From NCBI GenBank assembly GCA_913054055.1, contig CAJXIT010000172.1:1-7293 (forward strand): 7,293 nucleotides of DNA. The letters are read 5' to 3'. The translations under genes were made by a program, and so were the position numbers. Of this stretch, positions 1-6,370 are shown one piece after another. The first letter of the stretch is position 1; the number at the start of each line of letters is the position of its first letter. This DNA is from an uncultured Thalassolituus sp. GTDB lineage: Bacteria; Pseudomonadota; Gammaproteobacteria; Pseudomonadales; Oceanobacteraceae. Under the pieces are notes generated by a model. The model was not told where the DNA came from. It ran no database searches and was given only the letters and a program-made list of their open reading frames with translations.

Positions 1-2
1 CG

Positions 3-899
3 GTAGCGAACATCGCAGATACTTTTGGTGGCATCAATTTAGAAGATATTAAAGCCCCAGACTGTTTTGAGATTGAACGCCGTCTTATCGAGCGTTGTGA
101 TGTACCTGTATTCCATGATGACCAACACGGTACTGCAATCGTAACCGTTGCTGGTGCGTTAAACGCGCTTGAAATTCAAGGCAAGAAAATCGAAGAAGTG
201 AAAATGGCTGTATTAGGTGCCGGTGCTGCTGCGATTTCTTGTTCTAAGCTACTTATCCTTGCGGGTATGAAGCCAGAAAACATCTTCATGTGTGACCGTA
301 AAGGTGTGATCCACTCTGGTCGTGACGATCTAAACCAATACAAAGCGATGTTTGCAGTAGATACTGACAAGCGTACATTCGACGACGCGCTAGAAGGTGC
401 TGACATCTTCTTAGGTCTATCTGGTCCTGACATGGTAACTGGCGAGCAGATTAAAACGATGGCTGCTAACCCAATCATCTTTGCTTGCGCAAACCCAGTT
501 CCAGAAATCATGCCTGAAGTGGTTGCGGCAGCTCGTGATGACGCCATCATGGCGACAGGTCGTTCTGACTTCCCTAACCAGGTGAACAACGTTCTTGGTT
601 TCCCATTCATCTTCCGTGGTGCATTAGACGTTCGCGCAACTGCCATCAACGAAGAAATGAAACTGGCCGCTGCTAAAGCACTGGCTAACCTAGCCAAAGA
701 GCCAGTGACTCAAGAAGTACTTGATGCTTACGGTGTGGACACTATGGAATTCGGTAAAGACTACATCATCCCTAAAGCAACTGACTCTCGTCTACTAGGT
801 GTTGTTTCAACAGCTGTAGCACAAGCGGCTATCGATACGGGTGCGGCTGAAGGTCCATTGCCTGCTAACTACCCGCTTAAGTCTATTTCTGACATCTAA
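3..899 (+). CDS. Malic enzyme, short form, 5'-truncated by the window edge
   Basis: Oxidative decarboxylation of malate to pyruvate and CO2 with reduction of NAD(P)+, a cytosolic enzyme linking the TCA cycle to pyruvate and NADPH supply. The reading frame is open from base 3, so the start lies outside the window; 298 C-terminal residues are visible. Visible residues 37-44 carry the family motif FHDDQHGT, residues 72-77 the dinucleotide-binding GAGAAA turn, and further on come DRKGVI, LSGPDM, ANPVPEI and the highly conserved GRSDFPNQVNNVLGFPFIFR segment. The protein ends soon after the malic enzyme domain, so it lacks the phosphotransacetylase-like extension of E. coli MaeB and belongs to the short type of roughly 420 residues. 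Cofactor preference (NADP or NAD) cannot be settled here. Codon use looks more optimised than in the downstream genes, as expected for a well-expressed central-metabolism gene. It is a separate transcription unit, closed by the terminator at 946-972. Confidence 0.95.
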   Translation, partial: VANIADTFGGINLEDIKAPDCFEIERRLIERCDVPVFHDDQHGTAIVTVAGALNALEIQGKKIEEVKMAVLGAGAAAISCSKLLILAGMKPENIFMCDRKGVIHSGRDDLNQYKAMFAVDTDKRTFDDALEGADIFLGLSGPDMVTGEQIKTMAANPIIFACANPVPEIMPEVVAAARDDAIMATGRSDFPNQVNNVLGFPFIFRGALDVRATAINEEMKLAAAKALANLAKEPVTQEVLDAYGVDTMEFGKDYIIPKATDSRLLGVVSTAVAQAAIDTGAAEGPLPANYPLKSISDI

Positions 900-911
900 G
901 TAGTTGGTTCA

Positions 912-931
912 GATGTCAGGTCACTGACATC
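912..931 (+). repeat. Inverted repeat just after the malic enzyme stop
   Basis: GATGTCAG (912-919) and CTGACATC (924-931) form a perfect 8-bp stem with a 4-base loop, 13 bases after the malic enzyme stop codon. There is no T-run behind it. It may protect the mRNA 3' end or assist the terminator at 946-972. Confidence 0.5.
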
Positions 932-945
932 GAATGTATAAAAAG

Positions 946-972
946 AAGGTCCACCTAGGTGGGCCTTTTTTT
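946..972 (+). terminator. Rho-independent terminator of the malic enzyme gene
   Basis: AAGGTCCACC (946-955) pairs with GGTGGGCCTT (958-967), with one T-G wobble and a very tight centre (CCTAGG). The T-run spans 966-972. A GC-rich stem followed directly by seven Ts is a textbook intrinsic terminator. It separates the malic enzyme transcript from the riboswitch-led operon. Confidence 0.9.
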
Positions 973-1003
973 ATGTCTGTGATTTGGGTTTGGTTGGAAC
1001 CAT

Positions 1004-1032
1004 TTGACCGTCTAAGAAAATATCCGTATAAC
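1004..1032 (+). promoter_or_regulatory. Sigma-70-type promoter of the riboswitch-led operon
   Basis: TTGACC at 1004-1009 (5/6 match to the -35 consensus) and TATAAC at 1027-1032 (5/6 match to the -10 consensus) are separated by exactly 17 bases. The expected start of transcription is about 1038-1040, immediately before the first possible paired base of the riboswitch (1041). This placement makes the hexamers credible. Confidence 0.75.
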
Positions 1033-1040
1033 CCCTGTGA

Positions 1041-1185
1041 GCTTTTATGTGTGTTATTTATTCGGTAACACTTAAAAGGGAATCCGGGCTAGCAGGTTAA
1101 GTATGACTTGTTGGCAAATGCCGGAACTGTACCCGCAACTGTAAATGCCTTTCTTAAAGCATGAGTCAGATACCTGCATATCAGC
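1041..1185 (+). promoter_or_regulatory. Cobalamin riboswitch (adenosylcobalamin-type aptamer)
   Basis: The conserved core is easily seen: AAAAGGGAATCCGG (1074-1087), CCGGAACTG (1121-1129), the B12-box-like ACCCGCAACTGTAA (1131-1144), and AGTCAGATACCTGC (1164-1177). GTGTTA (1051-1056) and TAACAC (1066-1071) form a perfect hairpin just before the core. A closing stem may be formed by GCT/TATG (1041-1049) with CATA/AGC (1177-1185); the exact ends are my estimate. The family senses cobalamin and usually turns off uptake or synthesis genes when B12 is plentiful. The loop between TCCGG (1083-1087) and CCGGA (1121-1125) carries an inserted stem (1088-1098 with 1105-1115). It controls the cobN-like operon starting at 1311. 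Confidence 0.93.
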
Positions 1186-1190
1186 TGAAT

Positions 1191-1218
1191 TCAACCGGGC
1201 GGGACTACCCGGCGTTGA
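1191..1218 (+). promoter_or_regulatory. Candidate expression-platform hairpin of the riboswitch
   Basis: TCAA-CCGGG (1191-1199) pairs with CCCGG-TTGA (1208-1212 and 1215-1218), with a two-base bulge and an 8-base loop (1200-1207). It begins six bases after the aptamer. The sequence after it is only moderately T-rich (TGTGTCTTTTG), so it is not a clear terminator. It may instead be the regulatory hairpin whose loop contacts the aptamer, as in other cobalamin riboswitches. A second copy of the right arm, CCCGGTT at 1274-1280, could compete for 1193-1199. Confidence 0.5.
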
Positions 1219-1310
1219 TGTGTCTTTTGTGTTTGCGCTTTTGCTGCCTTCTGCTGTGTCTTTGTCGATTATTCCCGGTTAAATGCTTCTGTTTTGAGTG
1301 ATGTTTTACC

Positions 1311-2477
1311 GTGAAGGCACGATTCTTTTTAGCATGTTTATGCTGTTTGTTATGGTCATTTTATTCTCAGGCTAACCAGCGCCTGACTATTATTGTATCT
1401 CCTAATCATGCAGCCATGGTGGCCGGTGCCATTGAGAAAATACAAGATCGGCACAGCGGCCTGGAATTTCAAGCGCGAACCAGTGAGCAAATTCTCAAAC
1501 TGTCAGCTTCCTCTCTTAATGCCTTCTTACAGCAATCTGATTTTATATTGGGCGCGGGACTGTTTGGCCCGGTTGTATCTAAAATAAACGATCAATTGCC
1601 CACTCATGTATCCAAGCTGTTTTTCAGTAGTGACCATCAACTGATTATAAAAAGCCAAGTATCGGGTGTGAACCTATTTGCTGGTCTTACTCAAGTAAGC
1701 GAGCTTGCTTCTAAGAATCCTCAGGGTGATTTTAAAGCTTGGCTGACAAAGCTGATTGAAAAACATCCTAGCCAAAAGCTTTGGCTAGAAGCACGAGCCT
1801 ATTGGCAAGCTGGTGGTTTAGAAAACCTGACAGAATTATTGGCTTGGACAGTCTCTCACGTTAAAGCAGGAATTCGTGTGCAGGCGCCTATTGCTCAGAA
1901 AAGAGTACGCTGGATCTTAAATGGCCAGCTATTAAATGTAATGCCGAAAATTGAAGGTAATGGCAAGAACACTTTGCTTGTATTGGATAACAACCGTGGT
2001 GATAGGCCCGAAGATAAAAAAGTCTCTCAGGCAATTTGTCAGCAGGCTAATAAACAACAACTGAACTGCTTAACTGTGTTGTCCTACTGGGGTGAATCAG
2101 CTCATGACGCAGTAAAATCGTTAATACCATTTAAGGAAAAAATAACAGGCATCATCATGCTACAAGATTTTGTGGTAGGCGGTGGTGAGCATAGAGAGGC
2201 AACCACGGAACTATTTAAAGAATTCAACGTGCCGATTTTGAAAGCCATTAAATCTACGGATCGCAGTACTTTTCAGCGCGAAATCTCAATGGATGGCATT
2301 GCAGCAGAAAAAGTGTATTACCAAGTTGCCATGCCTGAGTTGCAAGGGGCGAGCCAGCCTATAGTGGTAGCGACTTTGGGAGGCAATACAGTTCATGAGC
2401 GTTCAGGTATTCAGTTAAATGCATTAGATGTAAATCAAAAGAGTATTCAATTATTGATCGACCGTTTATCCCGCTGA
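1311..2477 (+). CDS. cobN: CobN-like chelatase large subunit, N-terminal part, exported (ends at in-frame TGA)
   Basis: N-terminal 388 residues of a CobN/BchH/HmuS-family protein, the porphyrin- or corrin-binding large subunit of class I chelatases. It starts with GTG; an in-frame TGA at 1299-1301 rules out an earlier start, and GAGTGA (1296-1301) is a modest ribosome binding site. Residues 1-21 are a clear signal peptide: basic KAR, hydrophobic core FFLACLCCLLWSFY, and an SQA cleavage site. Cytoplasmic CobN lacks such a leader, so the protein should be periplasmic. Family features include AYWQAGGLENL (about 164-174), LLVLDNNRGDRPED, TVLSYWGES and, near the end, FNVPILKAI and LQGASQPIV. The frame stops at TGA (2475-2477), yet the same frame continues with the rest of CobN, so this is half of one gene of 1427 residues. 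A 9-bp perfect inverted repeat lies inside it at 1768-1788. Alone, this half would lack the chelatase motifs found downstream. Confidence 0.88.
   Translation: MKARFFLACLCCLLWSFYSQANQRLTIIVSPNHAAMVAGAIEKIQDRHSGLEFQARTSEQILKLSASSLNAFLQQSDFILGAGLFGPVVSKINDQLPTHVSKLFFSSDHQLIIKSQVSGVNLFAGLTQVSELASKNPQGDFKAWLTKLIEKHPSQKLWLEARAYWQAGGLENLTELLAWTVSHVKAGIRVQAPIAQKRVRWILNGQLLNVMPKIEGNGKNTLLVLDNNRGDRPEDKKVSQAICQQANKQQLNCLTVLSYWGESAHDAVKSLIPFKEKITGIIMLQDFVVGGGEHREATTELFKEFNVPILKAIKSTDRSTFQREISMDGIAAEKVYYQVAMPELQGASQPIVVATLGGNTVHERSGIQLNALDVNQKSIQLLIDRLSR
1768..1788 (+). repeat. Perfect 9-bp inverted repeat within cobN
   Basis: CTAGCCAAA (1768-1776) and TTTGGCTAG (1780-1788) flank a 3-base loop and would form a stable mRNA hairpin inside the coding sequence. 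No T-run follows and the codons fit the protein, so it may be incidental. Confidence 0.4.
2475..2477 (+). other. In-frame TGA interrupting cobN
   Basis: TGA lies in the same frame as both flanking open stretches (1311-2474 and 2478-5591). Across it the protein reads DRLSR, stop, HALRGLHNKNKKIAIVYYNH. CobN relatives run continuously through this junction into the conserved IAIxYYNHPPG segment, and a Trp (TGG) at the stop position would be plausible. The following base is C, a context known to favour readthrough. Possible explanations are a nonsense mutation, a sequencing error, UGA readthrough or recoding. Confidence 0.9.
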
Positions 2478-2483
2478 CATGCA

Positions 2484-5400
2484 TTGCGAGGTTTGCATAA
2501 TAAGAATAAAAAAATCGCCATTGTTTATTACAATCATCCTCCAGGCAGACATAATATTGGGGCCGATAATTTAGATGTACCAGCCTCGTTGTGGACAATT
2601 TTAAATAATTTAAAGGGTCAAGGTTATGACCTAGGCGAATTACCAGAAAATCAAAATGCCTTGTTAGACCTTTTGCAGGAGAGAGGCGTTAACCTACCTA
2701 ACAATGCTGACGCATTAGAAAAAATGTCGCCGAATATTCAGCACATGGCAAAAAGTGATTACAAACAATATTTTGAATCACTGCCTGACTCAATTCAGTA
2801 TGAAATGACAAAAGGGCCGCTGGGGTACCTGCATCAAGAACTCAAGCAAAGTGTGGATAAAGAGCAGTTTGATTTTGCATTAAACAAACTGGAACACAGC
2901 ATTGAAGAGATACATCATTTATTAGAAGGCATTGATCATCCTGCACGTAATAGAGCTGTAGAGTTAATAGATGGGTTAGAAATTTGTTATCAAGCCGCTA
3001 TTAAACAACAGCAGCATTGCTGGCCTAAAGCACAAGAATACATAGATGCCCTAGTACAAACCGGCATAGAAGGGTTGCGTGGTTGGGGTGATGTGCCAGG
3101 AAAAGTCATGGTGAAAGATGATGAGATACTGATCCCAGGTATTCATTTTGGTAATGTGTTTATCGGGCCGCAGCCACCAAGAGGTTGGGAAATAGATGAA
3201 GAGTTATTACACGCAAATTTAGCGTTTCCTCCGCCTCATCAATATTTGGCCTTTTACCACTTTATAAGAAATGGCTTTTCAGCGGACGCCATTATTCATT
3301 TAGGTCGACACTCTACATATGAGTTTTTACCTCGCCGTTCGGTGGGTGTCATGGAAGATGATTATTCCCGTGTCATAGCGGCAGATGTACCGGGATTGTA
3401 TCCGTACATTGTTGATGGTGTGGGCGAAGGCATACAAGCCAAGCGCCGTGGTTTAGCTGTGATGATTGACCACTTAACGCCTCCGTTAGCCAGTACTCCA
3501 CTTTATGACGAATTATTAAAGTTAAGGCAATTAGTAGAAAGCTTTGAAGCCAATCATGACAGTGATAATACTGCGCTTAAAACCAAGCTGGTGTATAAGA
3601 TTCGTGAAAAGGTTGAAAAACTAGAATTAAAAGAAGAAATGACACAAGCCATTGCCGGTGAGTTAAAAATTATGGGCATTAGCTTTGATGAACTAGATGA
3701 TGACATGCTGGTACACGAAGTGGGGCATTATCTAACAGACCTACAAGAGCGTTTTATGCCTTTGGGTTTACACGTGTTTTCTAAGCAGTGGGAAAACAAT
3801 GCAATTGATATGATGCTCAAATCTATGGCACCTGAAAACAGAGAACAAAAACAAATTTGGAATGACCTGTTAAAAAAATCACCACAGGCCGAAATGGATG
3901 CACTATTGAATGGTTTAAATGGCGGCTTTATTTCACCGGGTGCAGGCAATGACCCTATTCGTACCGCGGATAGCTTACCAACAGGTCGCAACTTTTATGC
4001 ATTGGATAGTAGTCTAATTCCAAGCCCAACTGCATGGGAATTGGGTGGAAAAATGGCCCAAGATGCGCGCGCTAACAACTCACAATCGAAAGACAAAAGT
4101 GAAGCCATTGTATTGTGGGCATCGGATGTGGTGCGTGATGAAGGAGTAATGATTGCTTTTGGTCTGGATATGCTAGGTGTTCGTCCAGTTTGGAATAGTC
4201 GAGGACTGGTTAAATCACTCGAGTTAAAATCACTCAATAAGAGTGATGTAAGACGTAATACAATTTTTACCAGTTCTGGATTATTTCGAGATCTGTATGC
4301 TAAACAAATGTTGTTGCTTAATGAAGCTTCGTTAATGGCAATAGCAGCTTCTGGAAATAACATCATTAAACAATACCCCGCACTGACATTGGCTTTATCT
4401 TCGGCGTTGTCACCTCTGAAAAATATCGAATTAGGCAGTGAATCTCTTGCTCAGAATCAAGTTGCCGCACACTGGGTTAGACAGGCTCTCGATTTAAAGA
4501 AAAAAGGAATTGCCGGCGAGAAAATTGGGAAAATGGCAAGTATGCGAGTATTTGGTGCTGGTCCTGGCAGCTACGGCGCGGGCATTAACCGTTTAGTTGA
4601 GCGCAGTGGTTCTTGGCAAGCACGTTCAGAAGTTGCTCGTGTATACATGAATCGAATGGGCCATAGTTATACCTTGGCTGGTTATGGGGTTGCGATGCAG
4701 CAGGTTTTCAAAGACAGTTTAGCGACAGTTGAAAACTCATATTTGGGGCGCAGCAGTAACCTATATGGATTAATGGATAATAACGATGCGTTCGATTATT
4801 TTGGAGGATTAAGTTTAGCGGTAGAAACACTCACCGGTTCTGCACCTAATAATTATGTAATCAATCATGCTAATACAGATCGAATTCTCACTCAGCCATT
4901 AAATATTGCTTTAAAACAAGAATTAAGGGGTCGCTTCTTACACCCAGAATGGCTAAAGGGATTAATGAAGCATGATTATGCTGGTGCGAGAACTATGGGA
5001 AGTGAATTTCTTGAATACCTTTGGGGTTGGCAAGTAACGAATCCCACGCTAGTAGGTGATTGGGTATGGCAAGAGGTCAAGAGTGTTTATTTAGACGACC
5101 GCCATAGCCTCGGTCTTGATGAGTTTTTAAAAGAAGGCCATAACGTTCATGTGAAAAGTAATATGTTAGCCATCATGTTGGTGGCCATACAGAAAGGTTT
5201 TTGGCATGCCGATATACAAACCCAAAAAGAGCTGGCGCAAGCGTTTTCAGAAATTGTTGATGAGCACGGTCTACCAGGTAGTGGTCACACGTCACCAGAT
5301 CATCCTATGTTACCTTGGCTAAAAGACAAGTTAACGGAACAACAATGGGCAGTGATTGAGGATTTAATTGAAGATAAATCAAATTCTAAAAATGAAATAC

Positions 5401-5594
5401 ATACATTAACTGAAATTTCGTTGGAGGATCTAAACTCGGAATCAAATAATAATAGTAAGTATCAAGAGCATAATTCACAGAATAACGAAAACAATGAGAG
5501 CCCAGAAATTTGGTTGCAAGCTATGATTGGACTCATGTTTTTCATATTCATCGTTAGTTTTATACGTACACACAAACGCTTAAGGAAATCATAA
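2484..5594 (+). CDS. cobN: CobN-like chelatase large subunit, main part with C-terminal membrane anchor
   Basis: Carries nearly all CobN/HmuS family motifs: YYNHPPGRHNIGADNL (residues 15-30), GNVFIGPQPPRGW (about 223-235), HLGRHSTYEFLP (272-283), GEGIQAKRRGLAVMIDHLTPP, FISPGAGNDPIRTADSLPTGRN, FGAGPGSYGAG (690-700), and FGGLSLAVETLTG. Canonical CobN has HLGKHGTLEWLP at the third motif; the variant here resembles HmuS-type proteins. Residues about 964-1004 are a polar Asn/Ser/Glu-rich linker, 1010-1027 a single membrane helix, and the end is basic (KRLRKS), giving a periplasmic domain anchored in the inner membrane. The nominal TTG start at 2484 has no Shine-Dalgarno sequence, the next possible starts are equally poor, and no signal peptide is present. 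It should therefore be read as the continuation of 1311-2477. The stop is 1 base before the next gene. Likely role: binding, and possibly metal insertion into or removal from, a corrin or porphyrin; the substrate is inferred from the riboswitch only. Confidence 0.9.
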   Translation: MRGLHNKNKKIAIVYYNHPPGRHNIGADNLDVPASLWTILNNLKGQGYDLGELPENQNALLDLLQERGVNLPNNADALEKMSPNIQHMAKSDYKQYFESLPDSIQYEMTKGPLGYLHQELKQSVDKEQFDFALNKLEHSIEEIHHLLEGIDHPARNRAVELIDGLEICYQAAIKQQQHCWPKAQEYIDALVQTGIEGLRGWGDVPGKVMVKDDEILIPGIHFGNVFIGPQPPRGWEIDEELLHANLAFPPPHQYLAFYHFIRNGFSADAIIHLGRHSTYEFLPRRSVGVMEDDYSRVIAADVPGLYPYIVDGVGEGIQAKRRGLAVMIDHLTPPLASTPLYDELLKLRQLVESFEANHDSDNTALKTKLVYKIREKVEKLELKEEMTQAIAGELKIMGISFDELDDDMLVHEVGHYLTDLQERFMPLGLHVFSKQWENNAIDMMLKSMAPENREQKQIWNDLLKKSPQAEMDALLNGLNGGFISPGAGNDPIRTADSLPTGRNFYALDSSLIPSPTAWELGGKMAQDARANNSQSKDKSEAIVLWASDVVRDEGVMIAFGLDMLGVRPVWNSRGLVKSLELKSLNKSDVRRNTIFTSSGLFRDLYAKQMLLLNEASLMAIAASGNNIIKQYPALTLALSSALSPLKNIELGSESLAQNQVAAHWVRQALDLKKKGIAGEKIGKMASMRVFGAGPGSYGAGINRLVERSGSWQARSEVARVYMNRMGHSYTLAGYGVAMQQVFKDSLATVENSYLGRSSNLYGLMDNNDAFDYFGGLSLAVETLTGSAPNNYVINHANTDRILTQPLNIALKQELRGRFLHPEWLKGLMKHDYAGARTMGSEFLEYLWGWQVTNPTLVGDWVWQEVKSVYLDDRHSLGLDEFLKEGHNVHVKSNMLAIMLVAIQKGFWHADIQTQKELAQAFSEIVDEHGLPGSGHTSPDHPMLPWLKDKLTEQQWAVIEDLIEDKSNSKNEIHTLTEISLEDLNSESNNNSKYQEHNSQNNENNESPEIWLQAMIGLMFFIFIVSFIRTHKRLRKS
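5582..5586 (+). promoter_or_regulatory. Ribosome binding site of the ExbB-like gene
   Basis: AAGGA within the last codons of cobN, 9 bases before the ATG at 5596. This is the clearest Shine-Dalgarno sequence in the operon and fixes the start of the next gene. Confidence 0.75.
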
Positions 5595-5595
5595 A

Positions 5596-6039
5596 ATGTT
5601 TGAGGGTTACACCTTAGGGGTGATACATCAGCTAGTGCATTATTTATTAGTACCCGTGTTGATTGCTTTGGGTTTGGCTTTAGCGGCCGTTGTATGGGAA
5701 CTGGGTTCAATGGTGTCTGAACGACTAGGTAGCACCAAGGCTTTATTGGAACAAAGTGAAAATAAATATACAGCTTACGTGCTTAAAAAAATTGATCGCC
5801 TAGATATTCTTGCGCGCAGCGGCCCTATTTTAGGCTTAATGGGCACGCTGATTCCATTAGGCCCTGGCCTTACTGCCATGAGCACAGGGGATTTAAGTCA
5901 GTTATCAACCGCCATTAGTATTGCTTTTGATACCACAGTGGTGGGTTTGTTGGTGGGTTTGCTGGCATATATTTTGGGTAAATCACGTCGCCGACATTTT
6001 GAAACCGTTTACGATGATTGGGCTGCGAACAATGCCTAA
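5596..6039 (+). CDS. MotA/TolQ/ExbB-type proton channel protein
   Basis: A 147-residue inner-membrane protein of the MotA/TolQ/ExbB family, the pentameric scaffold that conducts protons together with an ExbD/TolR/MotB partner. Three membrane segments are visible at about 15-36, 76-95 and 110-128. The motif GPILGLMGTLIPLG (76-89), then TGDLSQLSTAISIAFDTT (97-114) and VVGLLVGLLAYIL, follow the family pattern APLLGLLGTVxG...GD...L..AI..AL.TTxxGL. The Thr pair (113-114) lies where the family has its functional threonine in the last helix. It is shorter than ExbB or TolQ (about 230-245 residues) because the cytoplasmic loop between helices 1 and 2 is compact. It begins one base after the cobN stop and overlaps the next gene by 8 bases, so it is tightly co-translated. 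Together with the DUF2149 protein it probably powers the periplasmic CobN-like protein or an outer-membrane step. Confidence 0.9.
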   Translation: MFEGYTLGVIHQLVHYLLVPVLIALGLALAAVVWELGSMVSERLGSTKALLEQSENKYTAYVLKKIDRLDILARSGPILGLMGTLIPLGPGLTAMSTGDLSQLSTAISIAFDTTVVGLLVGLLAYILGKSRRRHFETVYDDWAANNA

Positions 6040-6370
6040 TCTAAAACCGGAAAAGCGTCCCTGGGAAAGTAAACAATTTGAAGAACAAGATACTGACCCT
6101 TTAGTGGGCTTTGCCAATATTATGGATGTGATGTTGGTATTTGCTTTAGGATTAATGGTGGCCTTGCTTTCTCAAAGCCAGTCATTGCAGCAATCGTTTA
6201 ATATTGATGTCAGCCAAAATCAGGGGCGGGAGATCAATAAAGGTAAAGAGTTATTGCAAGTGCCAGACTCAATTAAACAAAGGCTAGAATCAAACGGCAA
6301 TGGCATGGAATCACTGGGTACGGTTTATAAAGACCCTAAAACCGGTAAGTTAATCTTGGTAGGTCAGTAG
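6032..6370 (+). CDS. DUF2149 protein, ExbD/TolR-like partner
   Basis: A protein of 112 residues. The ATG at 6032 overlaps the end of the ExbB-like gene by 8 bases; a longer frame upstream (TTG at 5921) would run inside that gene and is unlikely. After a hydrophilic cytoplasmic start, residues 28-46 form a single membrane helix, NIMDVMLVFALGLMVALL, followed by a short periplasmic domain. The end, LGTVYKDPKTGKLILV, is typical of DUF2149. The helix closely resembles the ExbD/TolR helix (IDVMLVLLIIFMVA-type), placing Asp32 at the position of the essential proton-carrying Asp. The periplasmic part (about 65 residues) is smaller than the peptidoglycan-contacting domain of ExbD or TolR. DUF2149 genes are often next to CobN-like and ExbB-like genes. 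Proton-channel partnership with the preceding protein is an inference from helix similarity and gene order. Confidence 0.85.
   Translation: MPNLKPEKRPWESKQFEEQDTDPLVGFANIMDVMLVFALGLMVALLSQSQSLQQSFNIDVSQNQGREINKGKELLQVPDSIKQRLESNGNGMESLGTVYKDPKTGKLILVGQ

Noticed and set aside
176..697. Long open frame on the minus strand opposite the malic enzyme
   Set aside because: It is antisense to strongly conserved coding sequence with no recognisable protein; similar minus-strand frames opposite cobN (3728-3991, 3995-4366) and the ATPase (6768-6959) are rejected for the same reason.
1283..1297. Four-codon leader peptide (MLLF) in the riboswitch leader
   Set aside because: Such tiny frames arise by chance and no ribosome binding site is evident.
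1301..1375. Short hydrophobic frame of 24 codons starting at ATG 1301
   Set aside because: It overlaps the signal-peptide region of the cobN-like gene in another frame and has no independent support; its hydrophobicity mirrors the signal peptide composition.
2475..2477. TGA read as tryptophan through an alternative genetic code
   Set aside because: The genes use TGG for tryptophan many times and this is the only in-frame TGA; such a code is not expected in this kind of bacterium.
4229..4247. Inverted repeat ATCACTC/GAGTGAT inside cobN as a terminator or regulatory hairpin
   Set aside because: No T-run, located within conserved coding sequence, and explained by repeated Leu-Lys-Ser codons nearby.
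2484..5594. TTG at 2484 as the genuine start of an independent CobN-like gene
   Set aside because: No Shine-Dalgarno sequence precedes it, it is in the same frame as the upstream half, the joined protein matches the family continuously, and the product alone would lack an export signal despite its periplasm-type anchor.
5921..6031. TTG at 5921 as the start of the DUF2149 protein
   Set aside because: The extra residues would be encoded within the third helix region of the ExbB-like gene and do not resemble the family; ATG at 6032 gives the expected length and tight overlap.
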